From Linyphia triangularis (Eukaryota > Arthropoda > Arachnida > Araneae > Linyphiidae), in NCBI GenBank assembly GCA_963978545.1, contig OZ021732.1:28860123-28924122 (forward strand): a DNA stretch of 64,000 nucleotides, written 5' to 3'. Shown in pieces: positions 36,368 to 48,688 of this stretch. The translations under genes and the position numbers were made by a program. Under the pieces are notes generated by a model. It had not been told where the DNA came from. It ran no database searches and was given only the letters and a program-made list of their open reading frames with translations. The stretch's first letter is position 1, and each line of letters opens with the position of its first letter.

Positions 36368-36640
36368 ACCGATGGGGCATTTTTTTTCCCCCGAGCGACA
36401 TCTATTGTTAGTAGAGTAGGTTTTGTTCCTCTAGCTCCAAAGTGTCGCCTACTTGCCGCGATACGCGACATAAACCTGACAGGACAAAAGACACCAGGGC
36501 TATCAACTGTCCTCGTCTCCCCGAAGCTATACAAAAAGAAAAAAGGTATATATCTTGTTCTTGACCCAAAAGGTGAGAAGAGACGGTCAAGTGTAAATTC
36601 AACAGTGACAAATGTCTTTGAAATACCAACGCACACATAG
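36368..36640 (+). CDS. Candidate exon without ATG, unrecognised
   Basis: Ninety codons are open from just after a TAG (36365) to TAG at 36638-36640. There is no ATG start. A polypyrimidine tract, TTTTTTTTCCCCCGAG (36380-36395), could be a splice acceptor, which would make this a terminal exon. The segment is clearly richer in G+C than its flanks and reads like ordinary protein, with KTPGLSTVLVSPKLYKKKK followed by GIYLVLDPKGEKRR. Both antisense frames are also open, so strand is not certain. No family was recognised. It could be a decayed transposon gene. Confidence 0.3.
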   Translation, partial: TDGAFFFPRATSIVSRVGFVPLAPKCRLLAAIRDINLTGQKTPGLSTVLVSPKLYKKKKGIYLVLDPKGEKRRSSVNSTVTNVFEIPTHT

Positions 36641-38220
36641 TGTCACTATACAGGTGTTCATTTGTTGACTTGCTATCCTATGGAGCTCCTTTATTAATGC
36701 GTATTCCCATACTTTAACTGTTGTGGCATGAGTTATTAATTTCACAAAGCTTTTGATAAATGATCCAAAATGAAATCATTTGCCGTTATCGTTCGCTGAT
36801 TGTTATCATTTACCATTTATATGAGATGTTCTTTTTTGAAACATGGATTGACTGAAAGAAGCATAAGAAATTCTAAACCAAACGGGAAGTCAAGCAAACA
36901 ATGCGTTTGTCCTTTTCTAGAGGAAAGAAAAATACCTTGGAAAAATAAACGCTTGGCGATTTGTTATTGTTAATGAAACTTATTAACGCCAACAATTAAT
37001 TGGTAATTTAATCAAAAAATTTATACAGCGGTTCAAATAGTGATTCTTGAGTCGTTTCATTATAAAATAATCTTGCATATAAGTGATGAAATGAGATGAA
37101 AAAAATCAAGAATTTGTTTTCAATATTGCTTGAAGCACACATTTTTCTCCCCACTTTTACAAATAAAAAGAGTAGCTATACTTCTGTTAAATTTTGACTT
37201 GATTTTATTCAATTTGAAATTTGGCTAACGCTTAAAAATACGACAATTGGCTCTTTCATGATGTTCCATATATCCACCTTTCTTATTACTCAGAACACGA
37301 TTTCTCCCATATCAATGCAGCCAACATCATAGCTTGAAGTATTGACAAATCAAGGGATTTCAAGCCACTTCCAAAGAATTGTTTTTCTCGAAGACGACAT
37401 TTAATCGTCTCGAGTCATTAACGGTGTAATTGCGCGTACCAATCCCTTCTCAGTGCACGTAAGTATTTACTCCGTGTTACGCAATAATCCAATTCTTTGA
37501 GGCATTTTATTATGGATGAAGTCATAACATCCATAAAATGAACCAGGAAATAAGAGTCAATTTTCAAATGACCTCATGGTATCTCTTAATTTGTTCGCTG
37601 TTAAATTTGCCCAAGTTTTCAAAGATTGACTGAAATATATTTCTTAAAAAAAAAAAATTCTAAAGCCGCGACAGTTCTAAATTATGAAAAAGAACAAACA
37701 AGGGAACTGCTTGAATAATTTAAAAGTAATTTGTTGCACAGATCAACCATAAATACTATCAAGCATAAACCAGCAGGATTTTTTTTTTTTTAATTCGATA
37801 ATGACTTTTTTCAAGTTTGAGAAAAACTTTGTTTTTCAATTATTAATCGCATTGCATTTAATACCGAATGAAAACTACAGTTGGGTGGGATGTGTGGGGT
37901 GCGGGGATGGGAAATATTAAACAAAAAAATTATTATAAACATTAACAGTCGAAAAATACCTGTTGCATTTTAACGTAAACTTGCAAGTAATAAAAAAAGA
38001 AAACAAACCAGGAAGTAGACAATTATAAAATATTTACATTAATATTTAGTTTTAAAAAGAAATGAATTTGATTCAAAGAATCCAGCATCTTTAATATACG
38101 AGGTAATCGCTAATAACTACTGTCTCAAAAGTAATCTGTATGTTCATATTCTGCTCGAGTGCATATTGTCTTACATTGGTATTCTGCTGAATCATCATTC
38201 GGGTAAGGGATGTGAAAATC
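36641..38220. other. No feature seen
   Basis: About 1.6 kb of A+T-rich sequence. No repeat or open frame of note was recognised. Confidence 0.5.
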
Positions 38221-38729
38221 TAAAGGGGTGTGGAACATCGAAAGAATAATTCTTACATTATCCTTTCTAGTAAGTGAAGCAGAGGACAGGAGGAAAAACG
38301 GTTGTGTTGAAGACATTCGCTTTTCAACTTTATACGCCTTTATAGCATTTTTAAAGAAAATTCGGAACACCTTAAGTGGCATTACCACAGTGATTTTAAT
38401 TAAAATCGTTTGAGCCGTTTTTTAACACTTACTGAAAAACATGATTTTTGCAATTGCAACTACCCTATGCGCATGCGCAATTGTAACGAAAACTTTAATG
38501 GTAGGTTCCATGGCTACCACTAACCCGTACAGCAAATTTAAACATCGTAGGTCATAGTAGGTTCCAGAGCTGTGCTGACCGTGTGCACAGAGATATACAT
38601 TTTTCTAGACAACTTTTTTGAAGTCAGGATGTTCCAATACGTTAAGAAATGCAAACAAATCTAAAAAAAATAAAATTTGACCGAAAACATTACTTTCATT
38701 ACCCTATGTAAGCAAATGGGTACTTGAAA
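38221..38729 (-). mobile_element. DINE-1-like element, copy 5, internally deleted
   Basis: On the minus strand the head TTTTCAAGTACCCATTTGCT is at about 38729, with an inverted partner. The block GCGCATGCGC is at about 38468, and the end at 38221 reads CACCCCTTTAG rather than CACCCCTAG. At about 510 bp it lacks most of the 3' third seen in copies 3 and 4. Confidence 0.6.
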
Positions 38730-39044
38730 ATAAAAATATGGCCTAGTAGGAATATTCAGAAGCACAGCAATTGGAATGTGGATTTTCAAACTTTGGCCAT
38801 ACTTTTAGTGTCCTCTTCCAGTGCTTTCAATTTCTATGGTAGTCCAAACCCTTAATTTAAACCTTTTGCGTATCATTTCAAATAGAAACAAACGAAACAT
38901 CAATTTTCTGTTAATAGTACTTTAATGGGGAGGGGAGAGTACACAAGGGGGTAGGGCAACAAAATATATTTGTTCAGAGGTGGAGGTGGAATGTCTGCAT
39001 AATAAGAGGTGCACAAGTTTTGGAATTGAACATCTATTATTCTA

Positions 39045-39120
39045 TTGATATATATGTGGCATTGCGAATATGTAGGGAGAACTCAACATCGGATCAGAAA
39101 AGAAAAAAAATTACCATCAG
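39045..39120 (+). pseudogene. Possible fragment of a Penelope-like GIY-YIG domain
   Basis: One frame reads HCEYVGRTQHRIRKEKK. This resembles the CxYVGRTxxRLxxRI segment of the endonuclease domain of Penelope-like retroelements as I know it. Only about 20 residues support this and nothing upstream resembles a reverse transcriptase. Confidence 0.2.
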
Positions 39121-40079
39121 AATCAAGATCCTTCATAGATTCTACATGTATATTTTTTTATGTTGATTTCGCCATCTTTCCCACTCAAAATACTGAGAGA
39201 ATTATACCATGCATGGGAAAATCAATACACAGAACACTTTTCCAACGCATTTTCCTGGCAGCCACCTTTTGTTGAATTCGCCTTCGGTATCCACAACGCC
39301 TCATATATAAAACTGAGTGTCAGATCATCTGCACCCTATATAAATCCACAGTTTTGCACTTAATGGTATGACATTTTCCACTTAGAAGCTATAGTACACC
39401 GAGGAGATGGCTGAGAACAACATTTAAATTCGATTAAAAGCTGCTTTTATTAAAATGTAATGTCATTTAAAAAAAAATTATTTAAAAATAAAAGTTATTT
39501 TAATGTGGTATTTAAAGGTCAATTGCCATCTTAAACCGGCTTTGCGCATGCACGGTTTTAAAGCGTAGTACATGAAGCCTTCTAATTGGATGCTGGAAGG
39601 TAAATGAAACAAATAGGAGAAGATTAGTTCTATTGATACGAAGGGTTACAGCCAACTGAAAAATTTATAAACTCTTTGTGATTTTAGTAAATATGCAACA
39701 CAAAAAAAAAGAAAAAGTTCATACGAGAATAGCACGTATGTTAAGAAATCTACAAAAAACACTAGAACAAAGGCAGCATAGCAGAGCCGTAAACAGAAAC
39801 CCCGGGATTTAGATAGCGATATCGTTAAAATTTCGAAGTCAATATGAAATACTAATTATATATGAACTAAAAATAAAAATTTAGCACAAAATCCCTGATC
39901 TTGATCGACAAACTAACCACTCCTCCGCGGGCTGACCCAAAACGCAGATTATCCATACACAAGGCATTATTAAATAGCCACGGTTGGTTACGATATTTGA
40001 AATATTCTCCCTAATAACAAAACAAAAAAGCCTATCGATAACAGCACAACTTCAATCCTGTGTGGACGGACAAGATAAG
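39121..40079. other. No supported gene
   Basis: Two overlapping open frames (76 and 67 codons) end by 39363. Two TATA-like strings lie at about 39302 and 39336. The later part may belong to the decayed retrotransposon that follows. Confidence 0.35.
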
Positions 40080-40838
40080 AGCACCATCAACAGAGGCGAG
40101 ATAACAGGCATCCAAACAAGATAACCAAGTAGGAAATTTATGAATGGGACGAACTAGAAACTGCGTCTATTGTTCATGTCCTGTCATCAGGCATTCGTAT
40201 ATCAGAGGGTAATCAAAATCCGCATCGTAGAAATATATGACTCAAATGCAAGAGGTATCGGAAATAATCTAATGGCTGAGAAACGTCTGAAATCGATGAA
40301 AGACCTTTCACAGTATCAGGTCGCAGGATAGGAGATAACAGATTTGTTTTGGCGAAATGAGATGAGTCCAGAGACATACAAAAAGATGGATAAGGATTTT
40401 TGAGTTCATGAGATCGAGTTTATAAGATGGTCGCTGATCAGAAGAAATATAGAGACGTACTATTTTAAGTATCTTGTAATTCTGGTCGAGTCATTTCAAG
40501 AAAGTTATTGATTTGTTGGAAAAAGTTCAATGTAGAGAGCAACAAAAATTATACAGGGAAACTCGACATGGGATTATGGTGATAGAATGAGAACCTTTTA
40601 GAGTTCAATACGGGGCACAGAACTAGAGGTCATGTATATAAGCTATTAAAATCCCATTTTAACTTGGAAAATAAGAAGCATTACTTTTACAATAGAGTGA
40701 TTGATAAGTAGAACAATCTGCCCGACCACATTTTAAAACGTACCGCAGTCAACAGGTTTTTATTTAAAAAAAAAAAGATAGCTGGATCTATACTAGGGGA
40801 TTGCTCAAACAAGTTAAATTGAACAGGCCTTGAGCCTG
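40080..40838 (+). pseudogene. Dead non-LTR retrotransposon, C-terminal part of the ORF
   Basis: Broken reading frames spell LLEKVQCREQQKLYRETRHG (about 40513) and then, with frame changes and stops, TRGHVYKLLKSHFNLENKKH and FYNRVIDK-NNLPDHILKR (about 40625-40750). This is the familiar C-terminal tail of CR1/Jockey-type reverse transcriptase proteins (LEKVQRRA...RGDLIEVYK...FSNRVVDxWNxLP). The Trp codon of WNNLP is a TAG stop. The remnant is interrupted at 40839 by the TA-target element; likely 3' flank resumes at 44049. Confidence 0.55.
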
Positions 40839-41229
40839 TACACTGTAAATGCTGGTGTCTTAAATTTAGACACAAAATGTCTGAAAAATTCATTTCAGAC
40901 ACATTAAGTGACTACTTAATTGGCGTAGCATTGATCCATTTCAGACATAACACGTGTCTGATTCTTTCTGAAATCACATTTAGACACACTTGGTGTCTTA
41001 AATGTAGACAGAAAACACCATATTAAGACATTTTAGGATTCAGATACCTAACATAATAAGACAACTAACATCTAAGACACCAAACACGATTTAAGACATC
41101 ATGTTTGGTGTCGTCGACGTTTTCATCAGGAATTCATGATGGGGGTATTTTTTCCGATTCAATTATACGATTTCAGGCGAAGGAAACACTGTAAATAAAC
41201 AATGGAATAAATAAACTTGATTGCAATAT

Positions 41230-41325
41230 GCAAAATAATTTATTTTTATTTTAAGAATTTTATTTGTATTTTAAGATTTTTTTATTTCTATTTTAAGATT
41301 TTTTTATTTGTATTTTAAGAATATA
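41230..41325 (+). repeat. About 22-bp tandem repeat x 4
   Basis: Units of the form TTTATTTGTATTTTAAGATTT repeat four times with small changes inside the TA-target element. Confidence 0.65.
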
Positions 41326-42664
41326 TCACCAAAAGCGACTTAAACACTCAAAGGAATGGTCAAAATAAGACATTTGGATTTTAAGACAGGAAGTAATAAA
41401 ACGTCTGAAATGTACGACTATATAGCGAAACTTCAAAATGTTCTTTAACCAATGAAATAAGAGAAGGGCTTTTCGAAGAGCATTTGGCGCATGCGCTGTG
41501 TAAAGAATCTTGCTTCATTTAAACGTAAATACTGTTTGTATTTTTCGCGTCTCGTCTCGTACTCGGCGTTCGTGTAGCGTTCGATTACAAACAAAATGGT
41601 TGTAAACTATTCTAAAATGGTTGCTTTCCTTCTTTTTAAGTGGCAGAAATAGACAGTCGGTAGTTCCAAAAAACAAATACTTTCCTATTTTATCTTTAAT
41701 GTTAATATCCTTTAATCTTGTGCTTTTGTTTAACTGTGCTTAAGAATTCTTTTGGAAGCGTTCCTTTATTAAATCAACATGGAGCATTTCTTGAGATGAA
41801 GCAAGTTGCCTTTCAAGAAACTAATGTGAACCCCTTTTTGAACTATTTAAATTGGCTTTATATTTAATAGTCAATGAATTAGTGAAAAATGGGTTACAGT
41901 GTTACAGTAAGTGTTATTCAATAATACACTTATTTTCAGTGTTTTTATAATACATTTTAATTGATCTAGTATTTCTAAATGACTCCCACAGAATTCTAAG
42001 TTTTCTGTTTTTACATTCAGTTATATTTTTATTGGTTTTGTTGCATATTACAAGTACTAATGGGAATATATTTGACATGGGATTTGGTATAATCTGAATA
42101 ACATTTATTCTTGGTTCTCGATAGCAGCAATAAAATTATGAAAATCAACGCTACAAAATAATTTGTGAAACATTTAATATTTGTCAAAATGAAGAATTTT
42201 TTTCTACATATGTTGTTCAAACATTTTTAAATAATATTTTAGCAAAAAAGCTCATAATAATAGGCTAATAATTTACTTATAATCACTTATATAAAACTCG
42301 GTTAAATAAAATTTTCCGCAGTGAGTTGAATTGTGGTAGCTCATAAAAAATCTTATAATGCAAAAAAACTTTATTTTAGTTTTATTTCTAACAAATGTCT
42401 ATATACTGCATTAAATATCAGATTTCACAAAACAATAAAAATAAGTTTTTAATTAGTTAGTTTGTTGAACGTATGAAAATTTGCATTTTTTTAAATAATA
42501 ATCTAATTAAAAATTGAATTGCATAGATTTTAATAATATTTTTGTTTTGTATGTACTTTATGTTATGTAATTGACGTGAAAAATCTCAATTCAACATCTT
42601 TAATTGTTTTTTAAACGAAGCATAAAATTTTTTAAAAAATCAACGTTTTGAGAAAACTATAGAA

Positions 42665-43275
42665 ATTTTAATAACTTGCATGTTTTTCAAATTTAATGTG
42701 CTCTACCTCTGTATTTTGAAGCAGCCATCTTTATTCTAATGCCTTTTTTTCATATTAAATTTTTTAAAGTTTTTTAAATGCCCTCTCTAGTCTTCTCAGC
42801 GATTAACGGGTTGAAATGCGTTGTACGCCCCCCACTTTGGTGACTTTGTAAAATGCCGCCAAGTTGTATTGACACTTCCACTGAATTGAACTTAAGGTTT
42901 GCCAAAATGGGTGCCAAGTTGTAATGGAACCATATAGGCACCAGGTTACCATATTTGACGCAAAATCACTAAAAAAATGGAGAGGGGGCTTATAACGCAT
43001 TTTAACCGATTAACAAAGTGTCGCAGTGACAGGGAAAACTGTTGTAAAAAGGTTCCATCCTCAAAATTACAGGAATTAAGAGCATACCAAAATTTGGGAA
43101 ACCAACTTTTTCAGAAACACAAAAAATAATTGTGTGGAACTTACATACTTTTCAAATTTAATATGCTCCACCTCTATATTTTGAAGTATCTCCTTATATA
43201 CTTCTAATGCCTTCTGTTCTACTTGTTTATTTTTATGCATCTTTTGAGGTATTTTTTAAATGCCCTGTATCTGCT
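42665..43275. repeat. Internal direct duplication in the TA-target element
   Basis: 'tttcaaatttaatgtgctctacctctgtattttgaag' at about 42685 recurs as 'tttcaaatttaatatgctccacctctatattttgaag' at about 43152. Both are followed by '...ttctaatgcctt' and 'tttttaaatgccct'. A roughly 110-bp block is therefore repeated about 470 bp apart. Confidence 0.55.
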
Positions 43276-44241
43276 TCAGCTATTCGACAATAATTGAAGC
43301 GTCATAGTGTTATAATCACTGCTGTTGTGTAGTGTTATTATAGGGGAATGTTATAACCAGGTAAAATTCCCAAATGGGGAATAATTAGGTTACAACTGCT
43401 TCATCCATCATTAACATATATTTATGTTGCCACATAATGTATCCCAAGGATTTTTAGACTTGTCAGTGCAACGCATGGTACTATAAACCAGGTGCATGCT
43501 TACATTATGCTTGTTATTTGTCCTTGAAGTTGACATGAAAAAAGCAACTGAAAACTATTATACAATCTTAGAAGCCAAAACTTTTCTATTTGAGATTCAG
43601 CCCTAATACAATGTCTACTATACCAGTACATATATTTTACAATAAGTCCCTGTTACTATCTCTTACTTGGATATATTAATAGTTGTTGTTTTACAATCTC
43701 ATGCTTACATTTACCAGGAAAGTGTAAAATAGTCAACAAAATGTTATGAGCAACATGGTAGTAATACAGTAATTTTTACTTTTTTTTAAATAAAACTTTT
43801 TAATATTAAATTTGAATTGGTTTGTGTAAAAATTTGTCCAACATCTGAAAGGGTACCATATACAACCTATTCAGACACATCAACTGTTTGAAAATATCCC
43901 CAATTCAGACACTCCAAATGTCTGAAAACACCCCATTTTAAGACACTGCATGTGTCTTAAAGATTAAGACACCATTTTTCGTCTTAAAACAGTGCCACTT
44001 GTTTAAGATACTTTTGTGTCTTATTTTAAGACATTTCAATTTGCTGTGTAGTAAGTCGTCATATTTGTATTTATATAAAGCCAAGAAGTTCACCAGTTTT
44101 GGACAAACAGAACTACCTGGCGAAATGAAAGAAACGTGAAAAATTGTCTGCAGTACATCTTGCACTACAGTCAGTTATACAGCCCTGGCATCTTGTGCGT
44201 GACCATGTCCAGAAGGAAACTAATTATACCTGCCATGACGA

Positions 44242-46460
44242 CAGTGGCGGATCCAGGATTTTCCTGAGGGAGGGGCGCAACAATTTGCCGTGCCTTAGTC
44301 AGGATGAAATTGAATATTTAAAAAATTTTTTTTTAAAGAAATCCAAGTAGTGTTCAAAAAATATATTTCAAGATCATCCATATCCATCGATTGACCCCCC
44401 CCCCCCCCCAAGTCATTCATCACATCTCCGACTTGATAGCTTAGCGTAGGTGGTTAACATTGTCCTTTTGTTTTTTCATCAACTTTTTTATTTAATAAAA
44501 AAATTGTATTCAAAATGTACAGTACATATTGAACATTTTAGCAAGCTACATTTCCGGAGGTATCGATTAACTGAAGAAATTACAATGAAAGCGGGAACTT
44601 ACTACTTCTATTTGTGACTAACTAAGTATAAACCTTACATTATACTTGCATCAAACTGGGAAATCAGTAATTGTACAGCAAAATTTAACCTATTCATAAA
44701 ATATTAATGCAGTGAGCTTAATAAGTAAAAATACATAGTTTTACTGGATAATCCATAGCTACTCGCGTATTCTAAAGTATATAAGGAAAAATTGTTTTCC
44801 AAAGAGAATGTTTTACTAATAATTATAAGTAATATTTTTAATAAGGGAGATAATACTTTTTGCAAAACTGTTTGCAAGTCTATTTCTTGTAAAAAAAATT
44901 GGCATACCTTTCCACTGTGGTGTTGCAAAGGAAGATTTTTAATCTGAACTCAAACATGGCACTTATTTACAAGCCGAAACACAAGCACGAGCTAGAGCTG
45001 GACGAGTTCTTATGCAGTTTATAAACAACCTTCTTCCTTTCTATCAAAACTTTAAAGTTTAGCCAATTACCATGTCCAGCTGAATGAAGGTAGCAATTTC
45101 CGAGGAGGGAGATTAACCCAAATGGTCAACCTCTCATCCTCCCCCCCCCCCCCCCTAGTTGGCGTTGAACATTACGCATGTGAGAGTCAAAATCTCTTCC
45201 TCTCAGCCGATAGGAAAAGGTATCTTTGGTCCTGAAGGACGGGAAGAATATTTATTGATAATTCGATCCCAGGAAACTTTTAACAGAAAGGGATGTGTTT
45301 TGAAGTGTCGTGAAGATGTCTTCAAGATCAAGGGGGTGGAGGTTTGAATGCTTGTACAGTCTTTCAACGTCCGTTTGAATGAGAAGGGGGAAGGCTATAA
45401 AAAGAACTTTGATTGAAAAATAAGTTTTTTGTTTTTCTGTTTTTTTCGGAAATTAGATGAAGGTCGAAATATGTTTGTAACGTGAACTTATTTTAAAAAA
45501 TATATAGACTCAAGCTGAGGGAAGGGCGCGCGCCCCCCGGCTGGATCCGCCATTGTTATGCCGTAAGCATTATAATTACTTATAAAGTGCAATATTTCTT
45601 GCATTACTTTTGCAATAACGAAAAAAAAAAAAGAAGAAAAAAAGAATTTGAAAGTAAGGTGAATATTTGTACAAAACTTTTCAAATTATCGTAAAAAACA
45701 TACACATTTATTTTGTTAATTCATTCGTTTAATTTCGTACAGGGTTTGAAAGCGATATTTTTTTAAATAATTAATTCTGCTACTGTAGTGCTACTTTACA
45801 CAGATAATACTACTTACAAAATTGTTTATAAATCTATTTTATGTAAAAAAACAAAACAATTGGCATACCTTTCCAGTGTGGTACAAGAGAGGATTGTTAA
45901 TCGAAATTCAAATATGACGCTTATTTACAAGCCGAAGCAGAAATTAGAGCTGGACGAGTTCTTATGCAGTTAATAAATAACCTTCCTCTTCCTTTCTTTC
46001 AAAAGTTTTAAGTTTAGCCTATTACCATGTCCAGTTGAATGGGGGTGGCCATTTTCGATAATAGTCCAACCTCTCATTATTTTTTTTTCCCTGGTTGGCG
46101 TTGGACATTACGCATGTGAGTCAAAATCTCTTCCTCCCACTCGACAGAAAAGGAATCGGGGTATCAGGGGTCCAAGATATCTTCAAGGTCAAGAGGGTGG
46201 AGGTTTGAATACTTGTTCAGTCTTCCAACATCCGTTTGAATGGGAAGAGAGAAGGCTATAAATAGAACCTTGGTACAAAAATAAGCTTTTTTTTGTTGCT
46301 TTTATCGGAAATTAGATGAAGGTTAAAATATAATTGTTGCGTGAACTTATTGAAAAAAAAAAATTTTATTATTAATATTTATTTCTGTAAATTGTAAAAA
46401 AAGACTCCACCTGAGGAGGGGGCGCGCGCCCCCCGCGCCCCCTGTCTGGATCCGCCATTG
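44242..46460. mobile_element. hAT-like element with an internal tandem duplication and two right ends
   Basis: Left end CAGTGGCGGATCCAGG. The right end, read inward, is CAATGGCGGATCCAGAC at 46460. The same right end occurs internally at about 45541-45557. The sequence before it (about 44840-45557) is repeated as about 45795-46460. The 8-bp flanks CATGACGA (44234-44241) and CATGACAA (46461-46468) agree at seven positions, a hAT-type duplication spanning the whole compound. It has no transposase. Each half carries a tiny frame beginning M(A/T)LIYKPK and ending ELDEFLCS. Confidence 0.7.
44956..45024 (+). pseudogene. Micro-ORF, left half of the hAT-like compound
   Basis: ATG GCA CTT ATT TAC AAG CCG begins a frame of about 22 codons, ending ELDEFLCSL. 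It matches the frame at 45913-45972. Conservation over this length may simply reflect recent duplication. Confidence 0.2.
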
Positions 46461-46468
46461 CATGACAA

Positions 46469-47764
46469 TAACCAGGCGATACCAAACACAAAATCTTCAA
46501 CAGAAAAGATAAAACAAATACGTCGTAGAACTGTTCACTTATAAATTCTCTACCCCTTCACTGTTATCATACGTCAGAATTATTTTTTTAAATATCAATC
46601 GATTTTCAAATAATAGAACTTCTATAAACTGAAATAAAATTAGCTGTATGACAAAATGAGCGAAATAATCCGATAATGATATTTGGATTAATTACCCACC
46701 ATGTTTGATCATTTAACTTTGGAAATAGCAATATGATTGTTACATTCCTTGATTTCTGACTTTCTTGCGAATTCTATGGTATTACCAGGAACTAATAGTT
46801 TTTCCAGTTAATTCTAGGTTTTTTATATTTCTCCCGTTTCTATGATCCCTGTATGAGCTGAGCATCAAATTAAGTATAATTCCCAGAAAGTTACACATAG
46901 TTCTTATACAAGATGCTCCAAAACGGTTATTACTTTAAATTTTTAACTGTTAAACGTTAGGGAAACTGTGTATATTGCAAAAGGGTTTTAAATAAGGTAA
47001 GGAAGAAAAAAAAGTTATTTAAATGTAAATTATTTTAATACTTAGAGAATTTTAAATTTATTCATCTCGTGTAGGTGGAAAATATTCCTTACAAAAGTAT
47101 TTCCGAGGACAAATCACATTGAAAATCCAACTTTAAAATTTAACGACATAGAAAGCATTCAAAAATGTAACTTGGGCCATTAGAGACTTTATGCAATGAA
47201 AGAATTTAGGGGCTCTTACCAAATTGTTTTCTTCTTTTATTATTCAAAGAGATATATCCAAGATATTCTAAAAATTAAGAATAATTTACATATGAGAAAA
47301 CTTATACGGAACCACAGTCTGGTTTAAAACATTTTATTTGAAAACATATTTTATAACATTGCTACCGGCACAATATGGAAATTTACTGTTCGATAGATTA
47401 AAATACTCACTCAATTTCAAATCGCTATAATTCGGTTAATTTTAAAGACAGAATTTTAATTCTCTTTGTATTGGGATTTGACCTTACGAACACTTTTGTA
47501 ACTGACATTCTTTAACTAAAAGTGCTCGATATTCAATCGATAAAAGGACCGAATTTGTTACCGAGACATTCAATCTGATGTCTGTCAATCGCATTTATAA
47601 TTGAGCTCTAAGTTGCTGGTATAATTCCATAAATGAATTTCGATACAAGAATTCATATCGAAAAGTCCTTTCATTCGACATATCGAAAATGTCTGACATA
47701 AATGCCGTTTCTACAGGTCACAAAAAATCTATATTTGATAATTATTTTTTATTATTTTGCCTGC
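46469..47764. other. No feature seen
   Basis: About 1.3 kb of A+T-rich sequence without open frames or recognised repeats. Confidence 0.5.
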
Positions 47765-48120
47765 TGTGTCGAACCAGTGACACCCATCCATATAGATAAA
47801 CAACTAGATAGACTGCTCCGATATCAATGCAAGGAGAAAAACGAGCCGGTGGTTGATGATGATAGGGGGGACGATTAACCAATCACAGTTCCCTTTTATA
47901 GTTGAATGGGAATGCGAGAAACCATGTAAAGGGCTAGAGTAGATATTTTTGTGCACTTTATTTCTAATTAAGGTCTACTATTGATATTTCTGCTGTGTAC
48001 AACCCAAAATTTTATTTTCAATCCTCGGCATTCCGCATTTTTCCCCCACCCAATGGCATCAGCTTCATTTTCCCAGAGTTAAGCAGTCTATCTAGTTGTT
48101 TATCTATATCGATATGGTGA
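47765..48120 (-). mobile_element. Decayed Helitron, related to 22391-23139
   Basis: It shares 'atatagataaacaact', 'gattaaccaatcacagtt' and GGTCTACTATTGATATTTCT with the 22.4 kb copy over about 350 bp, with indels. Neither terminus is recognisable. Confidence 0.6.
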
Positions 48121-48456
48121 CACCTTGAGTCGGTTTGTTAAAACTAATATGTTTCCATTTCACCCTAAGGAATTTCTTCAAATTGGAATGCATATTCATA
48201 AATGACTCATTTGATCTCATAAATAGGTGATTAGTGAAGGAAAATCCACCTGTTGCCAGTACTGTCTCTGCATAATAGAACTCTGATGTGAATTCTATAG
48301 TTAAGGAGTAGTTTTGAAACTATTGTTTAAAAGTAGAAAAATTTGTAAGTTAGATCACTCATTCACTTTTTTTTTTAAAAAATATTCTAGTATCCATTTA
48401 AAACAGTGTGCCTGAGAGTGTAGAAACTCGCATATTACTTAAGAGAAAGTCTTAAT

Positions 48457-48687
48457 ACTAAACTTCAACTAACATCACTAGACGGTAGATCGTCACAGTG
48501 CTCATAGGTATTTAATCCATTTTGGCGGCGTGAAAGCATAATGTTCGCCAAACCACAACCCTGTAGAGAACAAAAGGCTATAAGGTTTGGCGAGAAATAG
48601 TCTTCACTCCGCTAAAATGGATTAACTGCCAATGAGCACGGTGAAGATCTATCGTCTAGTGATGTCAAGTTAAGTTGGAGTTTAGTA
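48457..48687. repeat. Long imperfect hairpin 1
   Basis: The left arm (48457-48534) and right arm (48603-48687) are inverted copies. 'catcactagacggtagat' pairs with 'atctatcgtctagtgatg', and 'atccattttggcgg' with 'ccgctaaaatggat'. Inside, GTTCGCCAAACC pairs with GGTTTGGCGAG. Total stem is about 80 bp. Confidence 0.75.
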
Positions 48688-48688
48688 T

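Larger units (their letters stand above)
40841..44048. mobile_element. TA-target DNA transposon with subterminal GTGTCT/AGACAC arrays
   Basis: Left end CACTGTAAATGCTGGTGTC. The right end, read inward, is CACAGCAAATTGAAATGTC. Both are flanked by TA (40839-40840 and 44049-44050). Within about 270 bp of the left end and 190 bp of the right end lie around a dozen and nine copies, respectively, of GTGTCTTA/TAAGACAC or TGTCTGAAA/TTCAGACA in both orientations. Such arrays often act as transposase-binding sites. The interior is about 2.7 kb, A+T-rich and has no transposase frame. A partial internal duplication is noted separately. The superfamily is not fixed; TA targets are typical of Tc1/mariner and some others. 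Confidence 0.6.
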
